DNA of 64,000 bases from assembly GCF_900005765.1 (NCBI RefSeq), contig NC_041680.1:496001-560000 (forward strand). Reading direction: 5' to 3'. This stretch comes from Plasmodium relictum (lineage: Eukaryota > Apicomplexa > Aconoidasida > Haemosporida > Plasmodiidae). The notes below the pieces were generated by a model. It saw nothing but the letters and a program-made list of their open reading frames with translations. It ran no database searches and was not told where the DNA came from. The number at the start of each line of letters is the position of its first letter. Position 1 is the stretch's first letter. Shown here in pieces: positions 1 to 12,929 of the stretch. A program made the translations under genes and the position numbers.

Positions 1-3000
1 ATTTTAATAAAAGTATAAATTTTTGTTTGGAAAAGATCATTTTTTTCTTTGGATATTTTTTTTAAATTGCTCTGTAACAATATATTTTGCTTATTTGATT
101 TTAATATAGAATTATTGTATGTAAAAAAAAAAAGAAAATCATTCTTTACAACTTTTAACAGATCCATTTCATCTCCTAGATTTAATCTATTACCTATCAT
201 AATTTTGCATACTAATAAAATAGAATTATCGCAATTTTTAAGTATTTTTAAATATATTGCACTTAACATAATTTTTATGTTATCATAATTTTCCTTAGTT
301 ACAAAATTTAATACGTTATCTTTATCATCAAATAAGCCATAATCTTTTTTATATTCATTTATCAAGTTTTCCGCTTTGTTAAAAATTAATATATTAGATA
401 TATTTATATGTTTTATATCATTATTATCACAAAATAATTCTAAACAATATTCTATTAAAAATAATATACTCATATAGATGAATTCATATCCTCTTGTATA
501 AATCATGTCAATAAAATTCAAAATTAAAAATATAAAATCACTAATATCATATTTTAAATTAATTTCACCTTTTTCATCAATAAATATATAATCTTTTGCT
601 TTATTAAAGTATATTTTATTAATAGAAGGTAAAAATATATTTGTCAATTTAATAAATAATAATATTATTAAGCTTTTCAATATGTATAATTTATTAGTGA
701 TTATAATATCTAAATTATATGTGACATCATTGAAGTAGCTCATTTTACTTCCATTATTATTATTATTGTTATTTTTATAAGATTCTTCATTCGTTTTGAC
801 ATCATTTTTAAAGTAAAAATCCGAGTGTTCATCTATTTTTCCTTCTTTTTTTATAACAAATAAATTTTTTTTTATATAATAAAGGATATGAAGAATCAGA
901 AAAAAGTGATAAATAGTATTATTCTTTTGTTTCATTTTGCTTCTTAGTAACAATTTAACTAATATTTTAATAGAAAAAAAGATATTACATTTATTTATAT
1001 TATTTAAATAATTATAAATGTGTTTTGATTTTTCATATATACTTAAAACCTTTACATTATAAGAAAATTTTAAAAATACTAAACTATTTAATTCATTTTC
1101 TATTATCATTTTTATAATTTTTTCTTTACTCAAATAATTTAAACAAAAATTAATGATCATTTCATAATTGTGTTCATTAAGTTCAGCAAAATTTTCTATT
1201 TTTTCATTTTCATTATTATTATCTTCAATAGGGTTTACTTGTTCATCAACACTAATATTTTCTATATTAAAGTCCTTGTTAATGTAATCATGGTTATAAA
1301 TATTAATGTTATTAATTTCATCAAATTTAAAGTCTTCATTTATATAAACACTATTAATACTTTCATCAATATTAATATTTTCATTAATAATATTTTTATT
1401 AATATTTATATCATGTTTTTCCATATTAATATTTTCAATATCATTTGTTTTAATAATATCAATATCACTATCATCACAAGTGCTAATATTTTTATCTATA
1501 TGTACATCTTTATCAATGTTAAAATCTTCATCAATATCAGTATATTTATCATGTTCTTTTCTTATTATATTTAAACTTTTATTAATAGTTAGCTGATGAT
1601 TCTTATCATAATTATTTATATAATTTTTTTTTTTTTTTTTATGTAAACATTTTTCCTCATTAAATATTTCATCAAGAAATGAACACTTCTCTAAATTTAA
1701 TTTTTTTTTATTAACTGAAAAAATAAAACGAAAAAAATCATTTACTGAAATATTAGTACATTTAGAGGAACGCGAAAAAAAAAGCACAATCAAAATTTTA
1801 AGAATAATATATTCTAATATTTTCTTATTTTTCTGGGATAAAAGAATGATAAATAAGATGTCTAACTTATATATATTATCTACAACTAACTTTAAGAATT
1901 TTTCTGAATAATATATACTAAATTTATCCATGAACTTATAAAAATTTGAAAAGTTATTCATTTTTTTTTTACTCATAAGAAGCCATTTATTAAAATCTAA
2001 CTCTATATTATATTTAATATCCTTAAATTTTTTATTTATGATATTAAATATTTTTAAGGAATCATCATTTTCATTTTTTAATTTTAATAAAATATGAAAA
2101 GTAAAAAACTTCATAAATATGCTATGATACTTTTCATTTGAATAAAAATATCTGTAAACGTTATTTTCAATATTTTTTACTTTTTCAAATAAAAGAAAAT
2201 TTTTCTTTAATAGCATTAACATCAAAAATTTTAAATAATCATCTTCATCAGGATTAAACAATTCTTTTACTTTTTCATAATTTTTCTCACTTATATAAAA
2301 AAAAGAATGAAAATATATATTTAAATTTCTTAATAAAAAACATAAGTCATAAAAATAGGGATTTATATTTAATTTTTTAATTAAGAAAATATAGTAATCA
2401 TATATATTTTTTTTTTCCAATTTGTAAATTTCAACATTGTTACTACTTTTTAAAAAATTTATATTTTTATGATAAAGTGATGAATCTATATTCTTTACTT
2501 CATTAATACAAAAATTAAAATTATTTAATATTTTTGAATTGTATATCATATGCATGGAACTATATAAATGTTCTGGTATTTTGTAACAATAATCATACGA
2601 TAAATTATTCTTATAATTATTACTATTATTTATATTATCCATTATTTTGTTATTATTAGAACTTTCATTTTCATAATTATTTATGCTATTTTTATTTTCA
2701 TTTTTGTTAGCTCTTTCATTTGTTTGTTTTTTCTCTGATCCCACTAATTGTAATTCATTTAAATATATAAAAACACATCTTAATTCAATTAGCTTGCTTA
2801 TTATTTCATCAAGAGATAATTTTTTTATTATTTTTGATATAGAAAAAAAAATATTTCCTAAATTAAAATTATAGAAGGATATTTTTATAAAATATATAGA
2901 AGAACATATATTATACAAACAAGTTTCATATATATAATATAATATTTTATAAATAAAATTTATGTTAAAATTTAAATATTTAAAGTTCGTTAATATATAA

Positions 3001-6000
3001 TGAAGTAGTGCATTTTTTTCATTTTTTTGAAATTGATTTAGAATTTCTTTTTCTGTTTCTATTTCAAACATATATTGAAATCTTTTTTCCTTTTTTGTTT
3101 CTTCATTGAATGGATTATTTTTATAAATATGAAAATTGCTTGAAATATCTTTTTCTTCAAATAGCGCTATATTATATATTAAATAGCTTTTCTTTTTTAT
3201 TAATTTATAGTTAATTTCTAATAAATGTACTTTTGAAATATCAGCAGTTTTTATTAAAATTTCTAAAATTTCATCACATGCTCTTTTATCTAAATTTTCT
3301 ACTATATTTTTTTTATAGTTATCTTCAAAGAACAATTTTTTTATATTTATCATATTAATTTTCTTTATATGTAGATGAAATAATAAATATCTTATAATAA
3401 TTAATAAGCAAATAATTTTTTGTAGAAAAACATTGTGATTATTATTATTTTTGCTAATGTTACATTTTTGCTGGTCCATTATGCGAAAATTATATATACT
3501 GACTAAAAGAGTATCAATGATTTTAAGTTTTCTATTAATTAGAATAGAATTACTTAGTATAATCTTTTTTATAAATGTATAAATAAATGCATAATCTTCA
3601 ACACTTAATAAATAGACAAATGCAAAATAAATATCATTACTAATTAGAGAGTAGTACATATCTTTTTTTTTATTATTATATTCTTTTTTTAAATCATTTT
3701 TCATATGAAAGCAATGTAAAAATAAATTATCTCTTTGTTTTAATTTTTCTTTTTTTTTAAAAATGTTCTTAATCTTATTTACTATTTTAAAAATATTATC
3801 TGTATCCCATTTTCTAACATTGTATTTATTTATTTTATTATTAACCTTTTTTATAAAGAAATATATTAAGTTGTTTTTATATATTGTTTCATCATTTGAA
3901 AATTTATTACTTAAATTGTATGTGTAAAATAAATTAAAATTTTCTTTATTTAAATATTTGATAGTGTTTTTTTCAGAATTTTTTTTCTCTTCATGTGTTG
4001 AATCTTCTTTATAATTTACATCATTTTTTTTATTTTCATTTTCATAATTTAATGATTTATCCTTTTCATTCCTTAAATCTTTGTTTTTTTTATTATCATA
4101 ATAACAATTTTCTAAAAAATAATGATCAGATTCGTTTTCCTCATCAGAATTTTCATAAATCTTATTTTCATATTCACTACTTAGTTCATTATCGCTTTCA
4201 TCAATATCTATTTCATCTTTATCATTTAGTTCATTATGGCCATCACTAATATCATTTTTAATAAAGTTATTCATATCATTATCACTTTCACTATTAAAAT
4301 TATCATCAAAAATAGTTACTTCATTATTATTTTCATCAGTATCACTCTCATCAATATTACTTTCATTAATGTAATTTTCAGCAAAAATGTTTTCATCAAA
4401 ATAATTTTCTTCATAATCGTCCTCATCAAAATCATTTTCATTTATATAGTTGTAGCCCAAATTATTTGAATTATCTTTGTCCTCATTCTCTTTTTTCATT
4501 TCTTTTTCTATTTCTTCATCCATTTTTTCATCATATGCTTCTATATTTCCATTTATTTGAATTTCGTTTAAATATTTTACTTTTTCATTATTCTTATTTT
4601 CGTATTTATAATCTATTATATGATTATTATCAAATTCATAATTTAAATTAATTTTATTGTTATGTATATTATCTTTTTTTATTTCATTTTGAATAAATGG
4701 ATCAAGACAGTTTTCTGTTTCTTGACTCTTAGAAGTACCTTTTTCATCTTTTATTATGCTTTCAACAAAATATTCAGTAAAATTATTTTTTTCATTATCA
4801 GAATAGGTTTTGTCTTTATTATTTTTATATTTATTATTATTTAAATTATCAGTATATTCCCTCATAAATAATATTTTTTCTTCCTTATTTGTTAAGATAT
4901 TATAAGTATATTCACTTTTATTATTTTGATTATTATTTATTCTATTAAACACACCGAATATTTTATCTTGCTTGATGCTTTCTCCAGTTTTATTATCGGT
5001 GGATTTTTTATCTTTTATTTTTGTTTCATCCATTTGTTCATTTAAAAACTGATAAACAGATGTAAAATTATTAAATTGGTACATTTCATTGCCTTTCTTT
5101 ATTTTTTTGGTTAGAAATCTTTTTTTTTTTAAAAATAATTTATAAATATTATTTAAGCACAAAGAATAATTTAAAGATAGATGAGAGAAAAAAAACATAG
5201 AAAAATTATATATATAGTTAATTGATTGTTCTGAAAACTTACTATAATATATGATAACATTTTCAAGAAATAATTTATAATTTTTTCTTAACTTTTGGTT
5301 TTGGAATAAAATTATAAAAAGAATTAAATAAAAAGGTAACATTTGAGTTTTTTTTTTTATTCTTAATATATATATAACATATATAATAGTATCAATCAAA
5401 TGTTCACTGTTTATATTTAGCAATTTTATTAAATTTAAAGTTTTTCTATAATTACAACATAGATTTAAATTATTTTCAACAATATTTTTAAATATTTTAA
5501 ATTTGTTTACTTCCATTTTCACTTTTATGTAACTATCATAGAAAATACTATTGTAAAAAATAAACATTTTGTCATTTATATATTTTTTTTTTATATAATT
5601 CTTACTGCCTTTTTCATAGGACTGTGAAATTAATTTAGAAAAAGATTTATATATATCTTCATTTGATTCAGAAATTTTTTTGTGTGTATTAGTGCCATCT
5701 GACGATGTTATGTATCTATTTTTATTTATAAAATTTTGTATATAGTATAGTATTCTTAAATTTGTTAAAATTTCATCATTCTTTTTTAAATTGAAAAAAT
5801 TTTCTGGAGAATATACTTTTTTTAAAAAATTATATAATTCTATAAAATTGTCATATATAGTAATACTTTTTACTCTGTTAGTAATTAAATAATTTATTAT
5901 ATAACTATATTCGTTCATATCTAAATGACTATATTCTTTATAGAATTTCATAAAAGAATACAAATATTCGAAATCACTAGAATAAAATAAGATAATATAA

Positions 6001-7824
6001 AATAAAATCAAAAAATATAAATATAAATCAGAGTATAAAAATAAATTGTAATATAATTGTAAACAATTCTTAGTGAAATTATTATCTTTATAGTTAGTGT
6101 TTAATATGATGATTTTAAATAATTTGTATATATTTACTATATTTTTTTTTATATTATTTCTTGAACTTATAATTATATCAATATTTATTTTTAAGTCATA
6201 TTCTTGTCTAGTGAAATCCTTTTTAAAATGTTTTACTAATTCCAATGCATTTAAATGTTTTTCAAACATATCTAAATACCTTTCTATTAATTTACATTGG
6301 TCTAATTTTTCTTCTTCTTCAAAATTTGTTTGTAATTTTAAGTTATTCTTTTTAATGCTATCATAATAATAAATAACAATATGACTCAAATATTCATCTA
6401 ATATTATTGTGTTACTATAACTATCACTTGTTTTAAAAACGTGAATAAGATTAAAGAAATTAGTATCTCTCTTACTATCTGATATAATTTTTTCAGAACA
6501 CAATTGACTTTTCATATGTATTTGATCTAATGATAATTTTTCTTTATTTACTTTAATTTGTTTAGGCAAAAGATTGTAAAAATCATTAAATATAGATGTA
6601 AAATATAGTAAATTTATTTTCATGTGTTTATAAAAAATTATTAAAAAGAAAAAAGAATATTCATAATCATCATTAAAAATAATTCTGTTTTTATAAATAA
6701 AGTAAATATATTTTAAAAAAATTAATACCTTATCTAATTCAGCTGTTTTTTTTTTCATCTTTTTTTTTTTTTTATCTGCGAGTAAGTTTTCACTTAATAA
6801 ACATGATATGCTTTTACTTGATTTTTCGTAATTAGAGCAAAAGTTTTTTGATTGTAATATTTCCAGTGTTTTTAAACAAAATATTATAAAAAGTTGTTGT
6901 GATGAATATAAAGCATTTATATATAAGCATTCTAAAAAATTATTTGCCCTTTTATAACTTAAATTAACCACTTCTTTATCGAAAATTAGATAATTTTTAT
7001 TAGTTGTTATTATATGCTCGTTGATAAATTTATAATTCTGTAAAATATCTTGAAATTTATCATAAAAATTTTTTATATAATTTTCTTGGTCATATTCATA
7101 GGATAAGTATTTTATATCAAAATCTAAAATCAAGCATAATCTATCATAAATATCCATTTCTAAAAATTCATCAAATTTTATATTTTTATTATTCTCTTTA
7201 CAAATAATATACATTTTAATAAGAATAAAAAAACTATACATTAATATAACATTTTTATTTGAAATTTTATCTTTTTTTAAATTAACAAACAAATTGTTTT
7301 TTATGAATATAATATCATTAAAATTAAATGTACTTATATTATTTTCCTCATTCATATCTACATTTCCTTCTTTCGAGTTTTTTCTATTTTTATCATAGTC
7401 TTCTATTAAATTATTGGAATAATTTTTATTTTTATTTAAAATATTATTATCAGATGCAATAAAATATCTTTTATTAAAAGTGTATTTCTTTAATAAATTA
7501 TCATATTTAAATATTTTATAAATGTTATTATTATTTATTTGTTTTAAGCAAATATAAGCAAATGCTAAAAGACGACTTTTAATTAAATGTGTTTTCTTTA
7601 TAATATTAATACTTCTATTTATAAAAAATTCAAAAAAAGCACATTCATTACATTCTATATCAAAATTTTTAATACAATTTATGTCAATATTTTTATAAAA
7701 AAATAAGGAATATTCTTTTTCACTTCTTTTACTTTCTAAATTATTTAAAGATTCATTTTCTAATATATCACCAATATTCTCAGATGATTTAATATTGGAA
7801 CACTGAATTCCCTTATTGATAATT

Positions 7825-7865
<41 letters not shown>

Positions 7866-10800
7866 TTTAATATTATAATCATTTAATTCATATGTATCTA
7901 CATAATCTTCCGTTTTTTTAATAATTGGTAACAGAAAAAAAAAATCTTCAATATTTGTATTTATTGGAATATAATAATAAATCTTTTGCCAATTATAATT
8001 GACAAATGTATTAAAGTATTTATAGAATATTTTTATCAAAAGATAATTTTGATTAATTAAGAAATATTTTAAAATATCAAATGGAGAATAATGATATTTA
8101 AATTTTGTCCAACTAATAATATATATATTAGTTGAATTTAAATTTTTATCATCATTATTATTACTTTTTTTATTATCGTTTTTTTCTTCATTTATATTTA
8201 TTGAATCATTTGTATTTTTCTTAAAAATGTTAAAAATATCAGAAAATTTATTTTTGTTATTACATTTTATTATATTTAAATTTTTATTTTTTTCATCAAA
8301 TTTAGAAAAATAGTTATTACTTCTTTCTTTATCCAATAATTTCATTATATATCTATATAGTTTAAATTTATAAATTTGACTTATTATTTCTCTTTTATAA
8401 TTAATTAATTTTTTTTTTAAGATTTCATCTTCCTTTATATTTATTAAATGGTCATCATTCCCATTTAATTCTGTATTAAGTAAATTAAAATTTTTGTCTT
8501 CCATCTCTTTTTTCTCATGTTTTTTTTCTTTTAATAAATCTAAAGAGGAATCATATTCATCTAACTCTTCCTCATTAATTGATAGTCCCCATATTTTATT
8601 GATACAACTTTCATCATCCTCTTTTTCATCAAATGAATCATATTCATTTTCATTATATTCTTTTTCATTCTCGTATTCTCTCTTTATATTTGTTTTTGTC
8701 TTTATTTTTTTTTTAATTTTGTTTTTTGTTAATTTAATTATAATATTTTCTTCGTCCTCTTCATCTTCAGAATTTATTGAATATGTTGATTCATTTTCCT
8801 CTTCTAATATATAATTTATTCTTTTTAGAGAATAATATAAAACATTTTTTAATTTATATAAATGTATATTTATATCTATATTGTTGAATAAAGCTGTAGT
8901 ATTTATTTTTTTTACGTTGTAATAATTATTAACATATTTAGATGAGAAGGGATTAGTTTCATTAAGTAGAAAAAATAAATTATGATAATTACTATTCTCT
9001 TCATCTATATTTAAATTAGTTATGACATTATCACATTTATTATTTGAATTATTTTTTAAATTTAAAAGCTCAATTATATTTTCATCATCTTCATCTCTAA
9101 ATAAAAATGGATCATATTTTATTGCTCTTTCAAGGAAATCAAATATATTTTTAATTTTAAATAAGCACTAAAAAAAAAAAAAAATAAAAATAAATAAAAT
9201 AAAAATATTAAAAAAAATAAAAATATAAAAAAAATAAAACTATAAAAAAATTTGTATAAATATTCCTTTAAATTTTTAAAACATAAAGTTATTAAGCGAA
9301 CTTCTTCATGTGTAAAAAACTTTAAATAGCAAAAATACATGATAGAATCATAAAATTGTATAAATTATAAGTTTATTTAAATAATATATGAAATTACTTG
9401 ATAATCAATTAAAGGAGCATCGAAATATTTTCCACTATAATCATATACAGAATAAACATAAAATTGATGAACTAAACTAAAATGTTTACGCTCAGCTAAT
9501 AAAATAGAATCATAATAATTATTAAAAAATTGATAAATTAATAATTCTATTTTATTTAAAAATTTTACTTCATACAATGTTAAATTAAAATCATCATATA
9601 TGTTTTCTAAAATTAAAAAATGTCTATCTATTTCACATAAATATATATTATTGTATAAATGATTGTCACCAATTTGGTTTTTATTTTTTGCTATATCCTT
9701 TAGAAATTCCATATTCAAAAAACCCTTTTCAGATATATCATCATACAATTCGTTATTAAGTATTTTTATTTTATTCTGGTTTATTTCATATATGTCTAAA
9801 CGAATAGGCATATGTAAAGCTTCTTCTAACTTTGTTTCTTGGTTATGATGCTTATCATCGATATTGTTCAAACCTTCTTTTAAAATATTTAAAGTATTAC
9901 TATATAAACTGTATATTTCATCATTAAAATTTAAATCTAATGCATTAATTTTTTTATCTAAAATATTTATATTACACATATTAATGTTCGTGTTCTTAAT
10001 TAATTGTTCATTTATATCATATAATAATGAATTATTATTGAATTTATCTTGACTAAGAAACTTAGAAAAAAATTTTTTTGCAAATTCTTTACAATAAGAA
10101 TTTAACATATTTCCTGTATTTCGAACAAATGAAGGATATATAAATTTATTTTTATTTAAATATAAATCTGGTAAGAAGACATCACTGTAAATTAGAAATA
10201 AATTATTGTCTTTATTTAAATAAATAGAAGAAATTTTATTTATTTTTTTTATGTATTCCAATGAATAACATTCAATTTCCTTTAAACTTTTGTTGTTAAA
10301 ATATTTCAGTTGACTTGATTTATTTTTATCAAGATATTTATAAATTTCGTATGTATTAGAATCTTTTTCTTTTTTCAAAATTATAAAATCATTAGTATTA
10401 AATAATATAACTATATAATTATCATTCAGTGTAATATATTCAATATTTCTCTTATTATCTTCTTTTTTAATATAACATGATATATCTATTTCTACATATT
10501 TAACTTTTCTATTTTTTAAGTTATAAATAATTATATTTATTTCTTCTTTTTTATTATCACAATAGGCTATAATTAAAATAATGTTATTTTCAATTTTAAA
10601 ATAAACTTCATTTTTTTTTAATTCAAAATCCTCTATTTCTTTAAATGATGGAGAAGGATCAAGTAATTCTTTTATATCAAGTTCCTAAAAAAAAAAAAAT
10701 TATGATAAATATAAAGCAATTTATATAAAAACAAGTAAAATAATGTATATTATTAAAAAATTAATATTATATTCATATTAAGTTATATATATATAAAATT

Positions 10801-11636
10801 GGTTATATATGTAAAAAACAATTCAATTATTTAATTTAAAATAAAATACATTTTATTATATTCTATTTTATACATAATACACAAATCATTTATTAAAATA
10901 TATATATATATAATATGTTTATTTATTTATATAACCATTAGTTTTCCATATTTCTCAACAACATAAATATGATCATTGTGTATATAAAAAAAATTGATAT
11001 ATATAGCAAAAACATGTTTTTTTAATAATTTTATATCATTTATAGATTTATTCGTATCAATTTTTTTGAATTCCTTGATAACTAGTTGATTGTTCTTTTG
11101 TATTATTAACAGATTCAAATTATCAATACATATGCATTTACTAACTTTATGAGAGACTATATTAAACAAAAAAAAAAAAAAAAATGAAATAATAAAATAA
11201 AACAAAATAAATAAAAAACATAATTTAATTTAAATTTTTAATTAGAATATTATAAAAAGAGGATTTTTGCCATTTTATAATTTTTTTTTTAATTTTCAAT
11301 TTCACATATATATATATATGAATTTTTAATGTTTTAAAAATATTTATTTTGCTATCATTATTATGTATTTTTTTTTAATAAATAATACTTATTACAGTTG
11401 TATCTGAATAGTTTCCATTTATTGTCTTGAAGGATACATATAAATATATATCTGCCTAATGAAATTGTAAATGTATTTTTATATTTTGTTATTGTTCTTT
11501 TATGAAAATAACATTTATCGCGTTTTACTTCTAGTCTCCCTATATTATTATTTCCTTTATTTTTTTTTTCAAATACATTTATATCATTAGCAATGTCATT
11601 AATATTAATTTCGAGTACCTTATTTATTTTTATCAT
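1..11636 (-). CDS. Giant multi-exon protein, partial at the left edge; possible Sec39/NBAS-like vesicle tether
   Basis: The ATG is at 11636. Exons read on the minus strand as 11636-11396, 11156-10936, 10684-9398, a short exon from 9319 whose 3' end is uncertain, and 9167 to beyond base 1. The first three junctions close in phase with GT-AG introns of 239, 251 and 78 nt; poly-T tracts precede most acceptors. The product exceeds 3,600 residues. The first ~580 residues are beta-rich with little low complexity, as in a propeller. Near residue 945 (about 8115-7920) a segment starting WTKFKYHYSPFDILKYF and followed by an IP and then an LLP motif resembles the start of the Sec39 domain in NBAS and plant MIP2. 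Later parts are helical with very acidic Asn/Asp/Glu inserts (about 4900-4000 and 1600-1200). Sec39/NBAS proteins belong to the Dsl1/NRZ complex, which tethers Golgi-to-ER vesicles. The gene is certain; the family assignment is a by-eye inference. Confidence 0.85.
7826..7864 (-). repeat. (ATT)n trinucleotide run coding for poly-Asn
   Basis: About 13 ATT/TTA triplets lie in frame in the giant gene and give a poly-asparagine tract on the minus strand. This is typical Plasmodium coding low complexity. Confidence 0.9.
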
Positions 11637-12510
11637 TTTTGTAATAATAAAAAAATAATAATAATTATTTTAAGAAAAAAGTATTCTATAATTAATCTAT
11701 AAAGTATTTTTATATTATTATACTTTTTTTTTTCATTTTCTTAAGTATAACATTTAAAAACATAACAAAAAAAAAAAAAAAAATGACTATAAAATAAATT
11801 TTTGTTTTTATAAATAACCTTTCTTATTTAATGTGTAAAAATACATTTTCGTTTGTGATAGTTTTTTTATACAAACAAAAAAAAAAAAAATTGTAAGTAA
11901 ATATTATTATTTTTTTAAATTTTATCAGAGTTTTATTTGACAAAAAAAAAAAAAAAATAAAAAATAAAGAATGAATTAAAAAATTCTTTTTTTTTTTAAG
12001 AATCTTTTTCTTTCTAATTATTTTATTTTTTTTTTTTTAGACTATAAGATTAAAATTTAAAAATTAAATTTTTATATAATTTTTATATTGTTATTGTTTT
12101 TTTTTACTTTAATTTTTTTTTTTTTATAAAAAATTAATTTTAATTTAAAAAATTAAATAATAATATACATTTATGCCAGAGAGTATATTTACTACTTTTT
12201 TAAGGATATTATAAATGAAATAAAAAAAATAGAAATATATATATATATAGATACAATTTAATAAAATATAGATATAATCTGAAAAGAAAATATTTATACA
12301 AAGAAATTTTCTGCAAAGATAAATTTTTATGTATTTTTTATTCTTGTGAACATTTGTGTGCATACACTTTTTTTTATTTTTTTAAATATATATATATATA
12401 TATTTTAGTTGAAGATAAAAAACAAAAATGAAAAAAAAAAAAAGAGAAAATTATAATGAATTATTATATCTTTACTAGAAAACAAAAAGCGAAGAAAAAA
12501 ATATATTTTA

Positions 12511-12571
<61 letters not shown>

Positions 12572-12929
12572 GATAATGGAAAAAATACAATAAAAAATAA
12601 AATAAAATAAAAAATAAAATTAAAAAAGTTTTAATTTTGTTCATATAATAAAAAGGTAAAATAAATTTATAAAGTCATTTTTTTTTTTTTTTACATTGAT
12701 ATTATTGAATTATTTCTACAAAATATATAATTTGAAAGAAAGAAAAAAAATTGTAGAAAATGCATATATTTGTGTAAATTTATAATTCAATAATTCATGA
12801 ATTTATATTTTAGAGAAAAAAGAGGAAAAAAAAAAATTAATTAAAATTAATAAAAAAAATTTAAGTATGTATTTTTGTCTGTTATAAATATATTAAAAAT
12901 TAAGAAAAAAAAAAAAGAGAAAAAAAAAG
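11637..12929. other. Intergenic spacer between two tandem minus-strand genes
   Basis: This holds the 3' flank of the USP7-like gene and the 5' flank of the giant gene. It is almost pure A/T with poly-A, poly-T and (AT)n tracts. The short open frames at 12145-12363 and 12405-12644 are low-complexity Tyr/Ile/Phe strings made by microsatellites, and I see no gene in them. Confidence 0.7.
12517..12566. repeat. (AT)n microsatellite
   Basis: An uninterrupted AT dinucleotide tract of about 50 bp lies in the spacer downstream of the USP7-like gene. Confidence 0.9.

Noticed and set aside
1170-4844. Many plus-strand open frames rich in Ile/Phe/Asn (such as 1170-1574, 3995-4249, 4236-4469)
   Set aside because: They are mirror images of Asn/Asp/Glu codons in the minus-strand giant gene, which is open throughout.
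9119-9340. 73-codon minus-strand frame starting MYFCYLKFF as a separate gene
   Set aside because: It overlaps the mini-exon and an intron of the giant gene; its second half is poly-Phe/Ile from an A/T-only intron.
9377-10378. 333-codon frame as a stand-alone gene
   Set aside because: Its apparent start is a TTG and the frame stays open upstream to a splice acceptor at 10685; it is exon 3 of the giant gene.
12145-12644. Two short Tyr/Ile/Phe-rich minus-strand frames
   Set aside because: They are produced by (AT)n and poly-A tracts and have no folded-protein character.
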